A DNA stretch of 54,689 nt from an uncultured Paracoccaceae bacterium. GTDB taxonomy: Bacteria > Pseudomonadota > Alphaproteobacteria > Rhodobacterales > Rhodobacteraceae. Position numbers and translations under genes: made by a program. The notes beneath the pieces are model-generated. The model worked only from the letters and a program-made list of their open reading frames with translations, searched no databases and had not been told where the DNA came from. This document shows, piece by piece, positions 50,234 through 54,689 of the stretch (positions within the stretch are counted from its first letter, which is position 1; every line of letters starts with the position of its first letter). Location of the stretch: assembly GCA_958439195.1 (NCBI GenBank), contig OY288173.1, forward strand, positions 1-54,689. The letters run 5' to 3'.

Positions 50234-51073
50234 ATGCGCATGATCTTCGGATTGGTCCTGCTCGTCGGCGTGGCGCTGGCGGGTTTTGCCGTTTACATGG
50301 CACAGGGCTACATCAATCAGACAGCCTCTGCGCTGGACAAGGAACGCGCCTTCCGCAGCCAGGTGGGCGAATTGGTCGAAGTTTATGTCGTGTCCAAACC
50401 GCTGAAATACGGCGATCCGCTGCGGGTTGAGGACGTCAAGAAAATCTACTGGCAGAAAAACGCCCTTCCCGAAGGCACGTTCAGCGACGAAACCGTGCTG
50501 TTCCCCCCGAATGAGGAACGCCCCCGCTATGTCCTGCGCCCGATGGAAACCCATGAACCCATTCTTGCCGTCAAGGTCACCGAACCGGGGCAACCCGCCG
50601 GCCTGACCGGCGCGCTGGACGATGGCAAACGCGCCTTCGCCATCAGCGTCGATGCATCATCGGGGGTGTCAGGCTTTGTCTACCCCGGCAACTATGTCGA
50701 TGTGTATTGGACCGGCAATGACGGCACGCGCGAAATCACCCGCCTGATCGAATCCAGCGTCAACGTCATCGCCATCGACCAGACGGCCGCAGGCGCCACC
50801 ACGGGCGGCGCCATTGTCGCGCAAACCGTTACCGTGCAGGCCACGCAGGAACAGGTGGCCCGCCTTGCACAGGCACAGGCGACCGGAAAACTGGCCCTGT
50901 CGCTCGTCGGGGCCGATACCCAGACCATCGAAGGCCAGATCGAGGTGGACAGCGCCTCGCTCCTTGGGATCGTCGCGCAAGAGGCTGTTCAGGTCGAGGC
51001 GGAAAAGGTCTGCACCATCCGCAACCGCAAGGGCGGCGAGGTCGTGGAAATCCCGATCCCCTGCACGAACTGA
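50234..51073 (+). CDS. cpaB: Flp pilus assembly protein CpaB (RcpC)
   Basis: Periplasmic/inner-membrane-anchored subunit of the tad secretion machine, 279 residues. It has an N-terminal membrane anchor (MRMIFGLVLLVGVALAGFAV), a SAF domain (about residues 47-110: VEVYVVSKPLKYGDPLRVED, ALPEGTF, RPMETHEPIL) and a C-terminal RcpC domain (KRAFAISVDASSGVSGFVYP, GNYVDVYWTGND, QTVTVQATQEQVARLAQAQA). Two cysteines near the end (VCTIRNRKG and IPCTN) may form a disulfide. An intrinsic terminator-like hairpin follows. Confidence 0.94.
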   Translation: MRMIFGLVLLVGVALAGFAVYMAQGYINQTASALDKERAFRSQVGELVEVYVVSKPLKYGDPLRVEDVKKIYWQKNALPEGTFSDETVLFPPNEERPRYVLRPMETHEPILAVKVTEPGQPAGLTGALDDGKRAFAISVDASSGVSGFVYPGNYVDVYWTGNDGTREITRLIESSVNVIAIDQTAAGATTGGAIVAQTVTVQATQEQVARLAQAQATGKLALSLVGADTQTIEGQIEVDSASLLGIVAQEAVQVEAEKVCTIRNRKGGEVVEIPIPCTN

Positions 51074-51097
51074 CCTGCAAAAGCGAACCAAACCCAC

Positions 51098-51137
51098 AAG
51101 GCGCAACCACCGGATATGGTGGCGGCGCCTTTTCTTT
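51098..51137 (+). terminator. Intrinsic terminator-like hairpin after cpaB
   Basis: AAGGCGC (51098-51104) pairs with GCGCCTT (51125-51131) and CCACC (51107-51111) with GGTGG (51118-51122), around a GGATAT loop. TTCTTT follows. It lies 25 bases after cpaB and would separate cpaB from cpaC transcription. Confidence 0.7.
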
Positions 51138-51174
51138 CCGCCACGCCTTGCGCCATTTTAACCTCTGTTGCCAG

Positions 51175-51183
51175 TTATCCACA
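51175..51183 (+). promoter_or_regulatory. Perfect DnaA box 9-mer upstream of cpaC
   Basis: TTATCCACA, identical to the DnaA consensus, lies 120 bases upstream of cpaC in an AT-rich spacer that must also hold its promoter. A single site may be chance; no second box was found nearby. Confidence 0.35.
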
Positions 51184-51302
51184 TAAGGAACCGCGTGTAA
51201 GGCAATGATTCTTGCAAATAATCCCCATGTCGGGCATGTTAACACTTGGAGCGGGCAACAAAGACCCGCGATCAGAGGTGTGATCGAAAGGGCAGGTCAC
51301 AG

Positions 51303-52688
51303 ATGCAGATGCGAAAGCTGATGGCAGCGGGCGCGATGGGCTTTGCCCTTGCGACGCTTCCCGTTCTTCCGGCCAAGGCCGAAGTGCTGAGGGTCGTCAA
51401 GGGAACGGCTGCCATGCCGCTCGAGGTGCCGATGAACCGCGCCGTGGTTCTGGAAAGCGATGTTCCCTTCGCGGAACTTTCCATCGCCAATCCGGGCATT
51501 GCCGACATCTCTACACTGTCGGACCGGTCGATTTATGTGCTGGGCAAGACGCCCGGCCGCACCACCCTGACGCTCTTCACCGCCGAGGGTGAGTTGATCA
51601 CCAATGTCGAAGTGCAGGTCACCACCGACATTGCCGAATTCAAGGAACGCCTGAACCAGATCCTGCCCGGCGAAAAGATCGAGGTGCGCACCGCCAATGA
51701 CGGGATCGTCCTGTCCGGCACCGTGTCCTCCACCCAGAAACTCGCCCGCGCGCTTGATCTTGCAGAGCGCTACGCCCAGGGCCGGGTGTCCAACCTGATG
51801 TCCGTGGGTGGCACACAGCAGGTGATGCTCAAGGTCCGGTTCGCAGAAATGCAGCGGTCCGTCTCAAAGAACCTGTCGGCCTCTCTGGCCATCGGCGGCA
51901 CCAATGATGCCGTCGAAACCGGCACCTGGCTGACCGGGGATAACGGGCTGGGCAGCCCGATCACCGTGCGCGAAAACGTGGTCGGTGCGGGGCTTCTGGG
52001 CTTTACCACAGGCTCGCTCCAGATCGGTATCCTGCTTGAGGCGTTGGAATCAAAGGGCGTCGTCCGCACCCTTGCCGAACCCAACCTCACCGCGTTGTCG
52101 GGACAAGAGGCGAAATTCCTGGCAGGTGGCGAATACCCGATCCCGGTATCCGATGACGGCACCATCACGGTTGAATACAAACCCTTCGGCGTCGAGATGC
52201 GGTTCACCCCCACCGTGGTGGACGGCGATCTGATCAACCTGCAAATTCAGGCGGCCGTGTCATCCATCGACGGCACCGTCACCCAGGAAGCCGACGGCAT
52301 CCAGCTTGCCGCCTTCAAACGCCGCGAAACGTCGACCACCGTGGAAATGCGCGACGGCGAAAGTTTTGCCATTGCAGGCCTGCTGCAAGATGACTTCCGC
52401 GATCTGAACGGTCAGGTTCCGTGGCTGGGCGACATCCCCATCCTTGGCACGCTGTTCCGCTCGGCCGAATATCAGCAATCCCAATCCGAACTGGTGATCA
52501 TCGTCACCCCGCACCTCGTGTCGCCGACACGCGGCGAGGCGCTGGCCCTGCCCACCGACCGGGTCCGCCTGCCCACGGAACGTGAACTGTTCCTGTTCGG
52601 CGAAGTGGGCAAGGCCGCCACCACCGGTGCTGCGGGCGAAGTCGCCCGTCAGGATTTCACCGGCTCCTACGGCTACGTGATGGAGTGA
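51303..52688 (+). CDS. cpaC: Tad pilus secretin CpaC (RcpA)
   Basis: Outer-membrane channel of the tad pilus, 461 residues. It has a signal peptide (MQMRKLMAAGAMGFALATLP, cleavage near AKA), an N-terminal pilus-assembly domain (RVVKGTAAMPLEVPMNRAVV, SDVPFAELSIANPGIADIST, LGKTPGRTTLTLF), a BON-like region (EVRTANDGIVLSGTVSSTQK) and the secretin domain (GTQQVMLKVRFAEMQRSVSK, RTLAEPNLTALSGQEAKFLA, GGEYPIP, VPWLGDIPILGTLFRS and ELVIIVTPHLV). ATG 51303 or 51309 are both possible; the former was chosen. Five bases separate it from the OmpA-like gene. Confidence 0.96.
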   Translation: MQMRKLMAAGAMGFALATLPVLPAKAEVLRVVKGTAAMPLEVPMNRAVVLESDVPFAELSIANPGIADISTLSDRSIYVLGKTPGRTTLTLFTAEGELITNVEVQVTTDIAEFKERLNQILPGEKIEVRTANDGIVLSGTVSSTQKLARALDLAERYAQGRVSNLMSVGGTQQVMLKVRFAEMQRSVSKNLSASLAIGGTNDAVETGTWLTGDNGLGSPITVRENVVGAGLLGFTTGSLQIGILLEALESKGVVRTLAEPNLTALSGQEAKFLAGGEYPIPVSDDGTITVEYKPFGVEMRFTPTVVDGDLINLQIQAAVSSIDGTVTQEADGIQLAAFKRRETSTTVEMRDGESFAIAGLLQDDFRDLNGQVPWLGDIPILGTLFRSAEYQQSQSELVIIVTPHLVSPTRGEALALPTDRVRLPTERELFLFGEVGKAATTGAAGEVARQDFTGSYGYVME

Positions 52689-52693
52689 CGGGA

Positions 52694-53344
52694 ATGGCAT
52701 TGAAATCCGCAACCCTTGCGCTGACGGCCCTCTTCGCCCTTGCTGCCTGCGACAGCAAGATCATCGGCTCCGACGTCGATGAAGGCGGCTTCGGCAATTC
52801 CACGATGAACAACTATCTGGTGCAGACCGGCCAGATCAATCCGGTGCAGGCCCTGGGCGAACGTTTCGCCCGCGAAGTGCCCAGCACCATCACCTTCCCC
52901 TTCAACAGCGCGCAACTCACCCCCGAGGCGCGCGCCGTGCTGGACCGCCAGGCGAATTTCATTCGCCAATTCCCCGAAGTGCGCTTCCGCGTCTTTGGCC
53001 ACACCGATCTTGTCGGTTCCGATGGCTACAACCGCGCCCTCGGCCAACGCCGCGCCGAAGCGGTCGTCGCCTACTTCGCCTCTCGCGGCCTGTCGCGTTC
53101 GCGGCTCGAGGCGCTGGTGTCTTATGGCGAAACCCGGCCCGTCATTGCCACCCCCGGCCCGGAACAGGCAAACCGCCGCACCGTGACCGAAGTCTCCGGC
53201 TTTGTTGCCCGCCATCCCACGATTCTGGATGGCAAATACGCCGAAGTCATCTTCCGCGAATATGTCGACAGCGCCCGCCCGACCAGCATCGCCGCAGCCT
53301 CATCCGGCTCGGCGCCAGTCGGCGCACCGGCCCCCGCGCCCTGA
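52694..53344 (+). CDS. OmpA-family lipoprotein of the tad locus
   Basis: A 216-residue lipoprotein: signal peptide with lipobox FALAAC (Cys19), then an OmpA-like peptidoglycan-binding domain (ITFPFNSAQLTPEARAVLDR, RFRVFGHTDLVGSDGYNRAL, GQRRAEAVVAYF and QANRRTVTEVSGFV) and an Ala/Pro/Ser tail. It occupies the position between cpaC and cpaE where roseobacter-type tad loci carry an OmpA-domain gene, and probably anchors the secretin to the wall. ATG 52694 is preferred over GTG 52685 because of GGAG spacing. Confidence 0.92.
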   Translation: MALKSATLALTALFALAACDSKIIGSDVDEGGFGNSTMNNYLVQTGQINPVQALGERFAREVPSTITFPFNSAQLTPEARAVLDRQANFIRQFPEVRFRVFGHTDLVGSDGYNRALGQRRAEAVVAYFASRGLSRSRLEALVSYGETRPVIATPGPEQANRRTVTEVSGFVARHPTILDGKYAEVIFREYVDSARPTSIAAASSGSAPVGAPAPAP

Positions 53345-53657
53345 TCGGAAACGGCTTCCCTCTTGCGGGCGGGGCTGCTGTCATGCGGCCCCGCCCGTCG
53401 CGTTTTCACGCCCCCGGCACCAAACGCACATAAAGGCGACACTCCCCCGTTTTGCCCGGTTAAAGTCGCCAAATACCAAACAATCACGCTTTTCTAGCCC
53501 AAGAATCGCCACCATTCCCCCCCAGCGTCCACACTGACTGGGAACAATCTCACGGCACCGTTGCCGTGCGGGGATGACCGGTGGTCCTGCACGCCTGCCC
53601 GCTTCCGGGTCGGTGCCTGCATCCCATCGCCACCCTGACGAGGAAGGATAATAGGCG
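53345..53657. other. 313-base spacer between the OmpA-like gene and cpaE
   Basis: No gene is seen. It holds a terminator-like hairpin (53366-53397) and the small stem CACGGC-ACCGTT-GCCGTG (53551-53568), and ends with a good ribosome-binding site (GAGGAAGGA) before cpaE. The 260 bases after the hairpin probably contain a promoter for cpaE and the rest of the locus. Confidence 0.6.
53366..53397 (+). terminator. Terminator-like hairpin after the OmpA-like gene
   Basis: CGGGCGGGGC (53366-53375) pairs with GCCCCGCCCG (53388-53397) around a 12-base loop, 21 bases after the stop. TCGCGTTTTCAC follows, giving a short T-run; moderate strength. Confidence 0.6.
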
Positions 53658-54689
53658 ATGAGCACTGCTGCCAACATGATGCCGGATCCCGCACCGATTC
53701 TGGCCTGCACCATTTCGCGGGACATCCAGAATTTCGATCTTCTGATCGACGACATGGAACTGGAACTGGGCGAAAGCTGGGGCGATCTCACCTTTGAAGA
53801 TGCCCGTGATTTCCTGATCCAGCCGGATGCCGAAAGCCTTCAGTTCGTCGCCATCGCCGTGAATGCCGAAGATGAGGGGGATCTCTCCCGCATCACGGAA
53901 ATCATCCGCTCCGCCACCGAACGCCACATCAAGGTGATCCTGATCGCCGATCAGATAAGCCCGGCCGGCTTGCACCAGCTTCTCCGTCTTGGCGCCGATG
54001 ACTTTGTCCCCTACCCGCTGCCTGACGGCGCGCTGAAAGAGGCGATCGAACGCATCCGCAAGCCCGCCCCGGTGGCGGCTGCGGTGGCGGCTGTGGCCCC
54101 CGCTACGGCGACCGCCTCTATCGCCCATCTGCACGCCGTTCCCGACGCGGCCCCCCACACCCCCGCCTTCAAGGCCAAGGGCGACCGCAACGGCGTGGTC
54201 CTTCCGGTCCACGGCCTGTCGGGCGGCTCTGGCGCATCCACCTTTGCCGTCAACCTGTCCTGGGAACTGGCCACCATCGACAAGACGAACGCACCCCGCG
54301 TCTGCCTTCTCGATTTCGATTTCCAATATGGCTCCGTCGCCACCTACCTTGACCTGCCGCGCAAAGAAGCCGTGTTCGAGCTGCTCTCCGACACCGCAAC
54401 CGCCGACAGCGATGCCTTCCTCGAAGCGATGCTGACCTATAACGAAAAGCTGCATGTCCTGACGGCACCCGCCGACATGCTGCCGCTCGACATTGTCGCG
54501 CCAGAAGACATTGCCCGCATCATCGACATGGCCCAGACGAATTTCGACTTCGTCATCATCGACATGCCCAAAACCATCGTTGCCTGGACAGAAACCGTCC
54601 TAAGCCGCGCGCATGTCTACTTTGCGACGATGGACCTTGATCTGCGCTCGGCCCAGAACGTGCTGCGCCTTGTCCGCGCGCTCAAGGCC
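53658..54689 (+). CDS. cpaE: Tad pilus localisation protein CpaE/TadZ, C-terminus beyond the window
   Basis: ParA/MinD-like ATPase that places the pilus machine at the pole. The 344 residues seen comprise a receiver-like N-terminal domain (about residues 14-130; LIADQISPAGLHQLLRLGAD, DFVPYPLP), an Ala/Pro linker and the start of the ATPase domain (VVLPVHGLSGGSGASTFAVN, VCLLDFDFQYGSVATYLDL, NFDFVIIDMPKT). The Walker A-like loop reads SGGSGAST (188-195): both signature lysines of the deviant Walker A motif are replaced (Ser188, Ala193), as occurs in TadZ proteins. ATG 53658 follows GAGGAAGGA. The 3' end is cut off. Confidence 0.94.
   Translation, partial: MSTAANMMPDPAPILACTISRDIQNFDLLIDDMELELGESWGDLTFEDARDFLIQPDAESLQFVAIAVNAEDEGDLSRITEIIRSATERHIKVILIADQISPAGLHQLLRLGADDFVPYPLPDGALKEAIERIRKPAPVAAAVAAVAPATATASIAHLHAVPDAAPHTPAFKAKGDRNGVVLPVHGLSGGSGASTFAVNLSWELATIDKTNAPRVCLLDFDFQYGSVATYLDLPRKEAVFELLSDTATADSDAFLEAMLTYNEKLHVLTAPADMLPLDIVAPEDIARIIDMAQTNFDFVIIDMPKTIVAWTETVLSRAHVYFATMDLDLRSAQNVLRLVRALKA

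Overview
The window looks like chromosomal DNA of an alphaproteobacterium of the Rhodobacteraceae (Rhodobacter/Gemmobacter/Tabrizicola-like). The basis is the high GC content with strong G/C third-position bias, a recN-bamD-lpxC-ftsZ-ftsA-ftsQ-ddl-murB-DUF2484-murC-murG-ftsW cluster with the family's characteristic DUF2484 gene, Lrp-controlled short PutA, metF/metR, and a tad pilus locus of the rhodobacterial type. No integrase, transposase, phage gene, CRISPR array or rRNA was seen; there is one tRNA (Leu, anticodon UAA).

Layout. 1-950: xseA, reading leftwards, cut by the window edge and broken by a one-base frameshift. 951-1193: a spacer with four consecutive short palindromes. 1194-2456 purD; 2466-3548 a radical-SAM protein; 3708-5366 a corrinoid protein, a 52-residue membrane peptide and a DUF1638 protein; 5411-5946 a SnoaL-like protein and a DUF3563 microprotein meeting tail to tail. 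6084-19950: the leftward division and cell wall cluster, many genes overlapping by 1-13 bases. 20402-24243: a five-gene redox/hydrolase block (dienelactone hydrolase, LysR regulator, NADP-dependent reductase, membrane-anchored ABM protein, PfpI/DJ-1 protein), placed between ftsW and the detached murD (24581-26002). 26156-28029: an aminotransferase and RraA-like aldolase pair. 28111-31712: a leftward operon aroQ, HpcH/HpaI aldolase, short AMP-binding ligase, atypical thiolase. 32120-33989: metF and its divergent regulator metR. 34127-35701: an RTX calcium-binding protein. 35848-41601: inositol monophosphatase, rhomboid protease, putA and its Lrp-type regulator. 41640-42584: a response regulator with a degenerate GGDEF-like half. 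42871-42956: tRNA-Leu, bordered by an 11-bp tandem repeat. 43077-45173: a META-domain lipoprotein-like exported protein and a two-subunit 3-oxoacid CoA-transferase. 45421-48358: a three-module adenylation/carrier/membrane acyltransferase protein with an overlapping GNAT-like gene. 48360-49244: a lytic transglycosylase. 49617-54689: the start of a tad/flp pilus locus (two Flp-like prepilins, cpaB, cpaC, an OmpA-like lipoprotein, and cpaE/tadZ cut by the window end).

How the parts work together. The largest coherent unit builds peptidoglycan precursors (MurB, MurC, MurD, MurG, Ddl), assembles the divisome (FtsQ, FtsA, FtsZ, FtsW) and contributes to the outer membrane (LpxC, BamD). The right end builds a tight-adherence pilus, for which the nearby lytic transglycosylase could open the wall. 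The best candidate for an undescribed activity is the 886-residue protein at 45421-48081. It joins an ATP-dependent acyl/aminoacyl-activating domain, a phosphopantetheine carrier and a multi-pass acyltransferase-3 domain in one chain, an arrangement that could activate, carry and transfer an acyl or aminoacyl group across the inner membrane (a DltA-DltC-DltB-like logic in one polypeptide). This is inference from domain order; substrate and acceptor are unknown.
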